From contig CAWKCG010000050.1 of NCBI GenBank assembly GCA_963847965.1, positions 186,001-250,000 on the forward strand: DNA of 64,000 nucleotides, in the 5' to 3' direction. The notes under the pieces are model-generated. The model had not been told where the DNA came from. It did not search any database and saw only the letters and a program-made list of their open reading frames with translations. This document shows positions 1 through 8,608 of the stretch, one piece after another (within the stretch, counting starts at the first letter, position 1; each line of letters opens with the position of its first letter). Made by a program: the position numbers and the translations under genes. The DNA is from Palsa-504 sp963847965 (GTDB lineage Bacteria > Actinomycetota > Actinomycetes > Streptosporangiales > Streptosporangiaceae).

Positions 1-78
1 TCCCAGGGCACCTGCGAACGATGCGATCGCGGTCTCCGCGACGACGCGGACCCTCGAAGGCTTGAGGGCCTTGTCCAT
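1..78 (-). CDS. N-terminus of an unidentified protein (partial)
   Basis: A reading frame starts at an ATG (complement of 76-78) and runs off the left edge after 26 codons, beginning MDKALKPSRVRVVAETA. It is preceded by AAAGGAG with about 7 bases of spacing, a strong actinobacterial ribosome-binding site, which is the main support for it being real. The visible residues are basic and then turn hydrophobic (AIASFAGALG), so a helix or membrane segment may begin near residue 15. Too little is present to assign a family. It points the same way as the kinase cluster but lies about 135 bases downstream of the GNAT stop. Confidence 0.45.
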   Translation of the reverse strand, partial: MDKALKPSRVRVVAETAIASFAGALG

Positions 79-212
79 AGCCGGCTCCTTTCTGGCGTCC
101 GTTCCCAGGTCTCGTTCACGTGCACAGGATGTCAGAGCCCAGACTCAAACCAAAGCGTCCCGCCTTCACCGTGCTGGTGCGGTCGGCTGTCGTTCGGCGC
201 CTTGGCTTGCAC

Positions 213-986
213 TCATGGCCGCACGGACGAGCCGGCGTCGCTTAGCACGTGCTCAACCCAGACGTTCGGCTCCACGTAGACAGCGTGATCATGTTCCGCA
301 TCGCAGTGCACGGGGACCAGCGCCTCCGGCACGATCACGTCGCCGGTACGGTCGAATGGCAGTCCGGTCCATTCCCGCCACTGCGCGAGCGAGCCAGCCA
401 TGACCATAGATGCCGGTGCTACCTGCCTGATCCTCCCGCCGATTCGCGCGTGCACTCGTAGCCACGGGTCGGCGGGCCAGCCATCTTCCCGCACCATCGT
501 GATGTATTCGGCCATCGGCAGGTTCGGATACCGGTGCTTGCCGTTTGGCCGCACCGGCGCCACCAGGCGGGTTAGCCCGGCGTCCCGGGCCGCATCACGG
601 AGGGCGGCCAGCATCCGGTGGGACAGGCCGTTCCCCCGATACGCGTGTCCGATCAGGATTTCCACCGCGGAGGCGATGTCTGGCGCGCGGCCGGCCAGCA
701 GGTCGTCAAACGCCCAAATCGTCACCCGGTCTAGCCCGCCCGCTGGCAGGGCGCCCCGGCCCGGCAGGTCAAGGGCAAACGCTAGGGCCCGGGCGGTGGC
801 GGCGACTGCCCCGCCGGCGTCCGTCGCCACCGCGCACAAGTGCGGAAAGGTAGGCGCTATCTGCCCAAAGAATGCGTTCATCACCGGATCTGCACCCATG
901 AACTCCGGCCAGGCCGAATCAACTTCGTACACCCGGTCGATCAGATCGGGCCGCTCGCTGAGGCGGTGGATGATCACGTCGGTCAT
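213..986 (-). CDS. GNAT-family N-acetyltransferase
   Basis: A protein of 257 residues. The clearest signature is the acetyl-CoA pyrophosphate-binding motif A at about residues 111-124, with the pattern IGHAYRGNGLSHRML, followed by a helix and a conserved RLVAPVRPN segment. This matches the larger GNAT proteins of actinomycetes that act on small molecules. The acyl acceptor cannot be deduced. Its ATG overlaps the TGA stop of the upstream kinase gene (ATGA at 983-986), so it is almost certainly translated from the same mRNA as the kinase. Whether the two share a pathway is inference only. Confidence 0.85.
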   Translation of the reverse strand: MTDVIIHRLSERPDLIDRVYEVDSAWPEFMGADPVMNAFFGQIAPTFPHLCAVATDAGGAVAATARALAFALDLPGRGALPAGGLDRVTIWAFDDLLAGRAPDIASAVEILIGHAYRGNGLSHRMLAALRDAARDAGLTRLVAPVRPNGKHRYPNLPMAEYITMVREDGWPADPWLRVHARIGGRIRQVAPASMVMAGSLAQWREWTGLPFDRTGDVIVPEALVPVHCDAEHDHAVYVEPNVWVEHVLSDAGSSVRP

Positions 987-3118
987 GGCGGGTCCGGTGA
1001 GGCCGAGGGTGGCGGTGAGGGTGCTTCATCCGGTCCTCCCCACTGAACGTAGATGACATCGGCTGGCCCGATAGTGGCTTGGACGCCCCTATCGACGCTG
1101 GCCACGATCACCCCCTTGCCGTGGCGCACCGCGGCGAAGTGAACCCGGTCGGGAGCCCAGGACGGGTCACTGTACACGCAGCCGCCGCATTGCAGGACGA
1201 TCTTGGCGCCCCCATGGCCGTCCGCCTCCCAGATGCCCGGCCTGTTGGCGGTGGTGAACAGGGGCTGCGGGCCGGGCGCCCACGCCAGCCCGGTCACGCC
1301 GCCGGGAATGCCGGTGACGAGCGGGTGCGCCTGGCCGCCGGACACCCCCACTACCGCGATGGTTCCCGAATGGATCCCCGTACCGGTCGGGGTGGTGCCG
1401 AAGGCGAGCTGGGTGCCATCCGGAGACCACGCTAGGGTGTCGTCGCCGCCTTGAAGGTTTACCTCGCTGCCCTTGATGACAGTTCTCCGCCCGGTCCCGT
1501 CCGCATTAATCACCTGGATTTCCGGGCTTTGGCCGTTGCCTGGCCAGTATAGGAACGCGATCCGGTTTCCCGAGGGTGACCAGGTGGGATCCACGAAACT
1601 GCCGATCCCGGAGTTCAAGGGGCCACTCAGGTAGTTGCTCCAGGCGCCCCTCGCCAGGTGGCCCTCAAGATCGGTGACGGTTATCATCCCCTCGCCAGCG
1701 AACGCCAGCTTGGTGCCGTCCGGCGAGAGGGCCGGGCTGGAGCAGCAAAGGGCGTCCCCGATCGGCAGCAGGCGACTGCCGGCGCCGGACGGGCTGATCT
1801 CGTGCATATACCAGTACAGGTGGGCTTTGCTGGCGGCAGAGGTGAGGAAGATGATGTGTCCCGGCAGGGCCCTGGGCGACGCCAGCGACGACCGGGTGGA
1901 ATCTGCGGGGGCTTTGCCAGTGCGGATCAGGTGCGGCAAAGCGACGGCTGCCGCGACGACCACGGCCGCGACGCCGAGCGCGATGAGCGCGTTGATCCCG
2001 GTCAGGCGCGGTCGCAGACGCCGCAACAGCGGTAGCCGGTACGCCGTGGCACCTGTAACGGCGGGAGCGGCGGCGGAGGGCCAGAGCTCCGGCGCGCGGC
2101 CGGCCACCGGATCTGCGGTTGCGCCTCCCGCCTGTTCAGCGAAGGCTGCCCTTCCGGTGCCGGCCGACTCAGCGAACCAGGGTGGCGGCGAGGCTACCCC
2201 GGGTTGTCGGTGACCGGGCGCGGGGGCAGAACGGCGAGAGATGTAAGGCGGCAGGCCGAGCGCCACCCGCAGCGCATCGGCGAAATCCCGGCAGGACCCG
2301 TACCGCCGCTCCGGGGCCTTGGCCATCGCCCGAGCCAGCACCTGATCGGCGGCCTCGGGCAGTCCCGGCCGCCGCGAGGCCAGCGACGGCGGCGGCTGGG
2401 ACAGGTGCGCGAATAGCACGGCCATGCCCTGGTCCCGCTCGAACGGCGCCGCCCCGGTCAGCAACTGGAAGGCCACGCACGCCAGCGCGTACTGATCCGC
2501 CCGCCCATCCACGGCCAGACCCTGGATCTGCTCCGGCGCCGAATACTGCGGGGTACCCAGGAACCGGCCGGTCCCGGTCAGGCTCACCGACGACACCGCG
2601 CCCTTGCTCACCCCGAAGTCCGACAGGTACACATGATCGGACAGGCCCCGGCGCGCTTCGACCAGGATGTTGGCCGGCTTGACGTCGCGGTGCACCAGCC
2701 CGGCGGCGTGCGCAGCATCCAGCGCCGAGGCCACCGGCGAGATGAACGCGGCGGCGCGGTCCGGCGGCAGCGCGCCCTCCTGCGCCAGCACCCGCCGCAG
2801 GTCACCGCCCAGCACGAACCGCATCGCGATGAACAGCACGCCGCCGGCCTCGCCGGCCTCATAGACCGGGATGATGTGCGGGTGGTCGACCGCCGCCGCC
2901 GCCCGCGATTCGGCGATGAACCTCCGCCGGAACTCCAGGTCGGAGGCCAGGGCTGGGGCGAGAATCTTCAGCGCGACCAGCCGGCCCAGCCGCTCGTCGC
3001 GGGCCCGGAACACCGCCGCCATCCCGCCCGCCCCGACCTGCGCCTCCAGCCGGTAGCCCGCCACCAGCGAGCCCACCCTGAACCCGGCCAGGTGCGCCTG
3101 GAAGTCCTCGCTCAACAC
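983..3118 (-). CDS. Membrane Ser/Thr protein kinase with C-terminal beta-propeller sensor
   Basis: A PknB-type Hanks kinase of 711 residues. The kinase domain spans about residues 20-290: glycine loop VGAGGMAAVF (28-37), ATP-anchoring Lys51, catalytic HRDVKPAN (143-150) and DFG (167-169). A Pro/Ala-rich linker leads to one membrane helix near 373-396. The outer part holds repeated WSPDG-type blades (LSPDGTKLAF, WSPSGNRIAF, WSPDGTQLAF), as in TolB/WD40-like PD40 propellers. The architecture is therefore cytoplasmic kinase, single helix, external propeller, which suggests ligand sensing. GTG (3118) and TTG (3115) starts both sit behind GGAGGGAGGG; the TTG has the better spacing. It lies 40 bases after the second kinase gene and is coupled to the GNAT gene downstream. 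The ligand and phosphorylation targets are unknown. Confidence 0.93.
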   Translation of the reverse strand: MLSEDFQAHLAGFRVGSLVAGYRLEAQVGAGGMAAVFRARDERLGRLVALKILAPALASDLEFRRRFIAESRAAAAVDHPHIIPVYEAGEAGGVLFIAMRFVLGGDLRRVLAQEGALPPDRAAAFISPVASALDAAHAAGLVHRDVKPANILVEARRGLSDHVYLSDFGVSKGAVSSVSLTGTGRFLGTPQYSAPEQIQGLAVDGRADQYALACVAFQLLTGAAPFERDQGMAVLFAHLSQPPPSLASRRPGLPEAADQVLARAMAKAPERRYGSCRDFADALRVALGLPPYISRRSAPAPGHRQPGVASPPPWFAESAGTGRAAFAEQAGGATADPVAGRAPELWPSAAAPAVTGATAYRLPLLRRLRPRLTGINALIALGVAAVVVAAAVALPHLIRTGKAPADSTRSSLASPRALPGHIIFLTSAASKAHLYWYMHEISPSGAGSRLLPIGDALCCSSPALSPDGTKLAFAGEGMITVTDLEGHLARGAWSNYLSGPLNSGIGSFVDPTWSPSGNRIAFLYWPGNGQSPEIQVINADGTGRRTVIKGSEVNLQGGDDTLAWSPDGTQLAFGTTPTGTGIHSGTIAVVGVSGGQAHPLVTGIPGGVTGLAWAPGPQPLFTTANRPGIWEADGHGGAKIVLQCGGCVYSDPSWAPDRVHFAAVRHGKGVIVASVDRGVQATIGPADVIYVQWGGPDEAPSPPPSASPDPP

Positions 3119-3158
3119 CCCTCCCTCCAGCTCTAGGCAACACTCAGCGTGGCAAGCG

Positions 3159-5486
3159 CTATCCTGCCGATCCGCTGCTGACCGTAAGCTGCGCCGTATC
3201 GCTGTGGCAGGTATACGCGGCGGGCTCGTAGAAGGTCGCGGTGCCGGAGAACGACTTCACTACCCACTGGTTTCCCTGCGCGGCCGCCGAATTGGCCGTG
3301 ATCTGGATGGTCAGGGTCCCGACGATGGCGTTGCTCTCCGTGATGCAGTACAAATAGCCCTTGATCTCGGCGGTGCCGTAGTACGTCGAACCGGAACGGG
3401 TCAGCGTCGAGGTGAAAGGCCATCCTGAATAGGCTCCGCTGAGTGTCGCGTCGCATGGCCCGAAGGAGCATGTGGGGGTGAAGCTCCACGGATCCTGCCA
3501 GCTGTTCCCTGGCTGCTTGTCCCAGTCGGCGTCCGCCGGGGTAAGCGATTCCATCGTGTAGGTGATGCTGTTGCTCCAGTCAAACCTGGCGTCAGACAGC
3601 GGTGGCGCGACGGTCTGCCCGGTCAGCGGCAGCGACGTCGGGGACGGCTCGCCGCCGCGGACCGCGATGACCTGGAAGTGGTACGGCGAGTCGGGTGCGA
3701 GCCCGCTGGCGGTGTAGTGCGTGGTGGTGCCGGGGACGGTGCCGATCTCCGTGCCGTTGCTCAGGATCTCGTATGTGTCGGGCAGCGGGCCGGTGGCGGG
3801 GGCAGACCAGTCGATGGTCAGGCTGCTCGTGGTCTTGCCCTGGACGGCCAGCCCGGTCGGCCGCAGCAACGCGGTCTGCCCGGTCATCGCCAGCGAGATC
3901 GGGGACGGCTCGCCGCCGCGGACCGCGATGACCTGGAAGTGGTACGGGGTGCCGGGTGCGAGCCCGCTGGCGGTGTAGTGCGTGGTGGTGCCGGGGACGG
4001 TGCCGATCTCCGTGCCGTTGCTTAGGATCTCGTATGTGTCGGGCAGCGGGCCGGTGGTGGGGGCAGACCAGTCGATGGTCAGGCTGCTCGTGGTCTTGCC
4101 CTGGACGGCCAGCCCGGTCGGCCGCAGCACCGGCGGGCGAAGCCAGGGGTGAACGGCGAGCAACGCTCCGCCCCCGCCGACCACCACCACGGACGCTGCG
4201 GTCGCGATGATCAGTGCGCGCCGCCGCCCCTTCCAGCGACCAGCGGGCCTCCGCCGCGTCAGGCGGACCTTCTTGTCCCGCGCGCCATCGCCCCGTCCTC
4301 CTGGCGCGGCGATGTCCGCGGCCAGACCCGGCCCGTCGCTCCGTACCCCGGCGTGGCGCGGCGCGCCGCCCGGCGGCAGTGAGGTCACCGTGTCCGCGTG
4401 CGAAGCGGACACGGGCCAGTCAGGAGAGACGCGGGACGCAGGCAGGTCCGCGGCCAGCACGGACCGCAAAGGGGGCGGCATGGCACCCGGCACCGGGGCG
4501 CCAGCGGTAGCCGGGTCCGCGAATGTGAAGCTAGGCAGACCGAGCGTGTGTTCCGTTGGCGAGTAAGCGCCAATCCCCATGGTCCCGACCCCGAGCGCCG
4601 TCCTGAACGCCTCGGCGAACTCCCCGCAGGTCCGGTACCGTTCCTCGGGAGTCTTGGCCATCGCCCGCGCGAGCACCTGGTCAATGCGCCGCGGCAGGTC
4701 GGGCCGCAGCGCGGTCACCGACGGCGGCGGCTCGGACATGTGCGCCCACAGCACCGCCATCGGCTCTTCGCGCGGAAACGGCGCGCCGCCGGTCAGCATG
4801 GTGAACGCCGCGCACGCCAGCGCGTACTGGTCGGTCTGCGGCCCGGCGCGCTTACCGCTGATCTGCTCCGGCGCGGCGTAATCGAGCGTCCCGAGGAACT
4901 CCCCGGTCCCGGTCAGCCCGGCCGTCGACCCCGACCCCTTCGCAAGCCCGAAGTCCGCCAGGTACGGATGGTCGGCTATCCGAGCGCCGGTGTCGATAAG
5001 GATGTTCGCGGGCTTCACGTCCCGGTGCACAAGTCCGGCGAGATGCCCGGCGTCAAGCGCCGAGGCCAGCGGGGACAGCAGCCGCGACGCGCGCTCAGCC
5101 GTCTGCTGCCCGTCCCGGCGGATCAGCGCGCGCAGGTCACCGCTGGACACGTACCGCATCGCGATGTAGAGGACGCCCTCCGCCTCGCCCGCCGCGTACA
5201 CGGGGATGATGTGGGGATGGTCGACAGCGGCTGCGGCCCGCGACTCGCGAATGAACCGATCACGGAATTCCCGGTCCCCGGTGAGCGCCGGCGCGAGGAT
5301 CTTCAGCGCCACGGTCCGCCCGAGCGCCATGTCTTTGGCCCGGAAGACCACGGCCATCCCCCCGGCCCCGATCCGCTCCTCCACCCGGTATCCGGCCACC
5401 ACGACACCGGACGTCAGCCCCCAGTTGGGGTTCCCAGACCACTCCCCACCCACCGCTTTCCCCCCACACCGGCTAAATAGACCCAA
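3159..5486 (-). CDS. Membrane Ser/Thr protein kinase with two fibronectin type III repeats
   Basis: Up to 775 residues. The kinase domain lies at about 30-300: GAGGMAVVF glycine loop, Lys62, HRDVKPAN (154-161) and DFG (178-180). A linker is followed by a membrane helix (about 422-446, ATAASVVVVGGGGALLAV). Outside are two fibronectin III domains (about 453-626) that are almost identical to each other, then a cysteine-containing C-terminal domain of about 145 residues (CSFGPCDATL, YCITES, YTCHSD) that I do not recognise. The longest frame starts at TTG 5486, but GTG 5453 follows GGGGGGAAAG and is a better start. It is probably the first gene of a kinase-kinase-GNAT transcription unit. Fibronectin III domains usually bind proteins or carbohydrates, so an extracellular polymer ligand is a reasonable inference. 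Confidence 0.93.
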   Translation of the reverse strand: MGLFSRCGGKAVGGEWSGNPNWGLTSGVVVAGYRVEERIGAGGMAVVFRAKDMALGRTVALKILAPALTGDREFRDRFIRESRAAAAVDHPHIIPVYAAGEAEGVLYIAMRYVSSGDLRALIRRDGQQTAERASRLLSPLASALDAGHLAGLVHRDVKPANILIDTGARIADHPYLADFGLAKGSGSTAGLTGTGEFLGTLDYAAPEQISGKRAGPQTDQYALACAAFTMLTGGAPFPREEPMAVLWAHMSEPPPSVTALRPDLPRRIDQVLARAMAKTPEERYRTCGEFAEAFRTALGVGTMGIGAYSPTEHTLGLPSFTFADPATAGAPVPGAMPPPLRSVLAADLPASRVSPDWPVSASHADTVTSLPPGGAPRHAGVRSDGPGLAADIAAPGGRGDGARDKKVRLTRRRPAGRWKGRRRALIIATAASVVVVGGGGALLAVHPWLRPPVLRPTGLAVQGKTTSSLTIDWSAPTTGPLPDTYEILSNGTEIGTVPGTTTHYTASGLAPGTPYHFQVIAVRGGEPSPISLAMTGQTALLRPTGLAVQGKTTSSLTIDWSAPATGPLPDTYEILSNGTEIGTVPGTTTHYTASGLAPDSPYHFQVIAVRGGEPSPTSLPLTGQTVAPPLSDARFDWSNSITYTMESLTPADADWDKQPGNSWQDPWSFTPTCSFGPCDATLSGAYSGWPFTSTLTRSGSTYYGTAEIKGYLYCITESNAIVGTLTIQITANSAAAQGNQWVVKSFSGTATFYEPAAYTCHSDTAQLTVSSGSAG
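3612..4133 (-). repeat. Two tandem 261-bp units encoding duplicate FN3 domains
   Basis: The segments 3612-3872 and 3873-4133 are direct repeats with a period of exactly 261 bp (87 codons) and only a few substitutions, for example GTPYHF versus DSPYHF at the protein level. Near-identity at the DNA level, including third positions, indicates a recent duplication or ongoing gene conversion. Copy number may therefore vary between strains. Confidence 0.95.
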
Positions 5487-5720
5487 TACGGCAGTATCTA
5501 GCGACTAGCGCCGATCGGGTGGCGGTATGCCTAAATGTACGGGTAACAGATCGGGCATTCAGGTCCTTGGCGGCCTGACCGGCGGGACTGCAACCGGGTC
5601 TGCCTTGCGGTCAACGACGCGAAAAGCTCTTGATAACCGCGCGTCGACCGCCGATCTGATCTGGTCCTGATCGGCCGGATCGGGGAGAACCCTCAAGGCC
5701 GTTCTCTTATCCTGGTTGAA

Positions 5721-6050
5721 ATGAGCGGCGATCAGGGTGACGTGCTGTGGGAGGCCTTCGTCGTCGCCATGCTCGCGGCGGGTCCGGCAGTGGAACGGCG
5801 GTCTCGTTATGGCGATAAGCCAGCCCTGTTCACTGCCAGCAGGGAAATAGCCCACCTGGAGGCGCCCGGCGTGATCGACCTGCGGATCACGAGGGCTGGG
5901 TGGTCACAGGTCAAGGACCGCTTCGGCGCGGATCCCGCCGTCCGGCCTGACCGGTCGCGGCGGGATTGGATCGAGCTCCACCTGGATTCGCGCGCAGATC
6001 TTGACCGGCTCGGCGGCTTGCTGGCGGCGGCGATGGCCGCCAACGCCTGA
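5721..6050 (+). CDS. Luciferase-domain-like (DUF5519-type) small protein
   Basis: A protein of 109 residues. The order of blocks (GDKPALFTASREIAHLE, then IDLRITRAG, then a basic WIELHL segment and a final helix) resembles the actinobacterial family annotated as luciferase-domain or DUF5519, small proteins with no established enzyme activity despite the name. The ATG at 5721 has no obvious ribosome-binding site, so the start is uncertain and the message may be leaderless. It stands alone between the divergent kinase gene and the DUF6247 gene. The family call rests on recognition of the pattern and is moderate. Confidence 0.55.
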   Translation: MSGDQGDVLWEAFVVAMLAAGPAVERRSRYGDKPALFTASREIAHLEAPGVIDLRITRAGWSQVKDRFGADPAVRPDRSRRDWIELHLDSRADLDRLGGLLAAAMAANA

Positions 6051-6234
6051 GCTGCCGGGCCACTATTGAGCACCAGAACAGTAAATGCTGGCGAACCGCT
6101 CCGGCAGGTCATCGGGCCCGGTCAGAATCAGCGCCCGGACCTGCTCGCACGGTGCCGGCTGGACTTTGCGCGATCTGGTTCTGAATGAACGCACGGCCAG
6201 CCCGGATGCCAGCGAGGGCGATAGCCTGGCTGGC

Positions 6235-6549
6235 ATGAGCGCTCAGCCGGTGCGCGAGCACGATCCAGATGACCCGGTGGAGATCCTGCGCGTGCTGCCC
6301 GACCGGTTCCGCGAGCAGTTCCTCGCCGAGTATGCGGCCGCAGCGGAAGCCGCCCGCCGGGTCGAGGGATACCGGGCTCTTCATGACCTGCTGCGGCGGT
6401 GGCGGCTGACCGCGGCCGCATACTCCGAGCCCGGTTTCGAGGTCCGGCTCGGCGGCGTGCGGGAGGCCGTGCGCACCGGCAGCCGGGAAGGGTCGGTGCC
6501 CATCGAGGACATCGTCCCGGACTGGCCCGCCCGCCTGAATAACCGGTGA
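6235..6549 (+). CDS. DUF6247-family protein, candidate antitoxin
   Basis: A small acidic protein of 104 residues starting MSAQPVREHDPDDPVEILRV. The core (ILRVLPDRFREQFLAEY, then a segment ending LRRWRLTAAAYSEPGF) matches the pattern I associate with actinobacterial DUF6247 proteins. The frame is open further upstream to 6085, but that part looks non-coding and the internal ATG at 6235 is preferred. The stop overlaps the GTG start of the next gene (GTGA at 6546-6549). DUF6247 genes are commonly paired with a small ParE/RelE-like gene, so an antitoxin role is inferred from size, charge and arrangement and has not been shown. Confidence 0.7.
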   Translation: MSAQPVREHDPDDPVEILRVLPDRFREQFLAEYAAAAEAARRVEGYRALHDLLRRWRLTAAAYSEPGFEVRLGGVREAVRTGSREGSVPIEDIVPDWPARLNNR

Positions 6550-6818
6550 CCTACCGCGTCCGGTTCGAAGGCCACGCCTTAGTTCAGCTCCGCGGCCTGC
6601 CTCCGGACGGGTTCGACGCGCTGCTGGCCCGGGTGGTGGAGCTAGTGGACGCGCCATGGGACGCGGTCGTGATGCCGCCCGGCGATGACCCGGCCTACCG
6701 CCAGGCCGTGTTCGGCTCCGGATGGGGCCTGCTGACCTTCCACGTCGACGCCGCCGCCGAGCTGATCCGGATCTTCGACCTGATCTGGATCGTCGGCGAT
6801 CCCCGGCGTTACTCCTAG
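6546..6818 (+). CDS. RelE/ParE-like small protein, candidate toxin
   Basis: A protein of 90 residues translated from a GTG that overlaps the previous stop, so the two genes are coupled. The sequence MTYRVRFEGHALVQLRGLPP, a central helix, then LLTFHVDAAAELIRIFDLIW follows the beta-alpha-alpha-beta-beta plan of RelE/ParE toxins: an N-terminal strand, a helical hairpin with LPP, then two C-terminal strands. I do not see the positively charged catalytic set typical of active RelE nucleases, so it may be a gyrase-type or non-catalytic relative. Function is inferred from fold plan and context only. Confidence 0.6.
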   Translation: MTYRVRFEGHALVQLRGLPPDGFDALLARVVELVDAPWDAVVMPPGDDPAYRQAVFGSGWGLLTFHVDAAAELIRIFDLIWIVGDPRRYS

Positions 6819-6915
6819 CCACACCACCGCGCCGCGCGCCCGGCCCGATTCGCGGCATGTACGGATGTCGTCCAGGTGGCTGTCAAGTGCGGACTCGAGC
6901 CGCTTGATACACACT

Positions 6916-7332
6916 GTGGGAATCATCCGGCTCGGAACATCTGCCAACCTCGTCGGCGCGACCAGTATCTACCGGCGCGCTTGGCTGTCTAACGGGGGCT
7001 ACAGCGACAATCTTCTTGCTCACCCGGAATACCTGATCCTGGGGCCAGAAGGGCTAGCTGAAGGCCGGACTTATGTCGCGGAGGAGGACGGCTCGCTGGT
7101 CGGCTTCGCCACCTGGGCCGAAAGCGCCGGCGCCGTCGAACTGGAAGACCTGTTCGTGGACCCGGGCTATATGAGGCGCGGGATTGCCAGTGCGCTCGTC
7201 AACCGCATCACAGACGTCCTGCGTGTACGGGGCGTGCAGCGCGGCCCAGAAGCCTGTGAGCGGCATCGCCGTCGCCGACTGACGCTATCGGTCGGCGAAG
7301 CATTCGGATGCTGTATCTACCTCATCCCATGA
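6916..7332 (+). pseudogene. GNAT acetyltransferase with corrupted C-terminus
   Basis: Residues from IIRLGTSANLVGATSIYRRA through LEDLFVDPGYMRRGIASALV form a good GNAT fold with an acetyl-CoA motif (RRGIASALV). After RVRGVQR the frame degenerates into an Arg-rich run. In the next frame a fragment reading RYRSA-KHSDAV resembles the expected FYRSVGF block of strand 6, which suggests one or more indels near 7240-7290. The last third of the domain, including the usual catalytic Tyr region, is therefore lost. Starts at GTG 6916, TTG 6904 and ATG 6865 are all in frame. Its end overlaps that of the convergent HPr-kinase-like gene by about 11 bases. Confidence 0.6.
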
Positions 7333-8365
7333 CTGCGGAGATGAAGTTGCCCACCAGGGCCTCGGCTGTTCCGCAATTATTTATCCAAGACACCGTTGTG
7401 CGACTAAGAAGCTGCCTGAAGTGCCGTTCCTCGCGCAACTTATCATCTTCCGTCGTCAGGATCAGTGATCCATTAAAGAACGCCTCGTGATGGTGAACCA
7501 GACCCATCTCACCCTCGCTCTGGAGCGCCCTCATCGCCTCGGCTTCGCGGACTGGCGGCAACCAGTCCGCGGGCTCCCGCACGACCACGGCCACATGCTC
7601 AACCACCGTCGCCGAGGTGCTCCATGCCGTCCCGTACACACTTTCCGGTGACACCAGCATCCGGGCAGCCCGATCCCGCTCTGACAGATCACGCGAATAC
7701 GAGCGCGCCGGCGCGCTCGTGAAGAAGCCGGGGCGAAGGGCCAGCACGCTGGACGTCTTCATGTGCAGCATCCTTTCTCCCGTGCCGACCGAATCCCCGC
7801 AACTCAGCGAAATGGCACCCCAGTCGTCATTCAGCACCGCTGCTGAATATTCCGGATGCCGCAGCAGCCCCGCCACCAGCGTGGTCTTCCCCGCCCCCGA
7901 ACTCCCCGTGATAACCACACCCCGCCGACCGGCTCCCGCACCGACCGACAATGCACATCCGTGCACGAACAATATGTCGTCCCCGCTCACGGCAGAGCAA
8001 ATGCCCCGGACGCACACCTTGGCCAGCCGGTAAGAGCCGAATCCGAAGACCACCATCATCTTGCCATCCCGCGACCACCATCGCGCCCCGTCCCACCTTC
8101 TATCAAGCCCGTAGCCGCAGGCCGGCCGGGCCAGCGCATACAGCGTGGCGTCCGGCTCGGCATCCGTCCCCGCCTGAGCCCAGTTCGCCGCGAACATGCC
8201 ACTGAGCCGGGCACTATCAGAAACGAAGGCCAGAACGATCCGGCCCGCAGGCACGCAGATCGAGGCGAGCACCCGGTAGGGAAGCCGGAGGCCGGCCACC
8301 ACGCTCCGGAGCCCAGCCCCGGGCTCACGTACCGGCAACAGCGCGTCGTAATAGATGACACCCAT
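7322..8365 (-). CDS. HPr kinase/PEP carboxykinase-like P-loop protein
   Basis: A protein of 347 residues from an ATG (8363-8365) preceded by GAGGGGTGCGAGGAG. The central Walker A motif GSSGAGKTTLVAGLL (about residue 165), the preceding strand FVHGCALS, and NDDWG a short way downstream match the HprK/PEP-carboxykinase superfamily. Stand-alone members occur as peptide-tailoring kinases in RiPP clusters and as unassigned HprK-related kinases. The N-terminal about 140 residues (MGVIYYDALLPVREPG) lack the HprK N-terminal domain. No PTS gene, precursor peptide or lasso-type gene is visible beside it. It may be one relic of a larger cluster. The fold is fairly certain, the substrate is not. Confidence 0.75.
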   Translation of the reverse strand: MGVIYYDALLPVREPGAGLRSVVAGLRLPYRVLASICVPAGRIVLAFVSDSARLSGMFAANWAQAGTDAEPDATLYALARPACGYGLDRRWDGARWWSRDGKMMVVFGFGSYRLAKVCVRGICSAVSGDDILFVHGCALSVGAGAGRRGVVITGSSGAGKTTLVAGLLRHPEYSAAVLNDDWGAISLSCGDSVGTGERMLHMKTSSVLALRPGFFTSAPARSYSRDLSERDRAARMLVSPESVYGTAWSTSATVVEHVAVVVREPADWLPPVREAEAMRALQSEGEMGLVHHHEAFFNGSLILTTEDDKLREERHFRQLLSRTTVSWINNCGTAEALVGNFISAVMG

Positions 8366-8608
8366 CTCCTCGCACCCCTCGCCCGCAGCATCGGGGGCGG
8401 GGCCGCGGACCCGGCAGCGGCGTTCGGCCGCCATTCCCGGGCCCTCGTCCTCCCGGCAGGAGCCCAAATGGACCCGCCCAGGGCTCCGAGCCGCCCCTGG
8501 CATTCGATGGCGAAGCACCGGTCCACCGCAACCGCCCGGTCGGCGGCATGACAGGACGCGTCTGGTGGGTGCGGGTGATCGGCCGCGTCGGCCTGATCAG
8601 GCGGATGT

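Noticed and set aside
62..403. Arg-rich plus-strand frame at the left edge
   Set aside because: Opposite to the GNAT gene and to a partial gene with a strong ribosome site; composition is that of a shadow frame.
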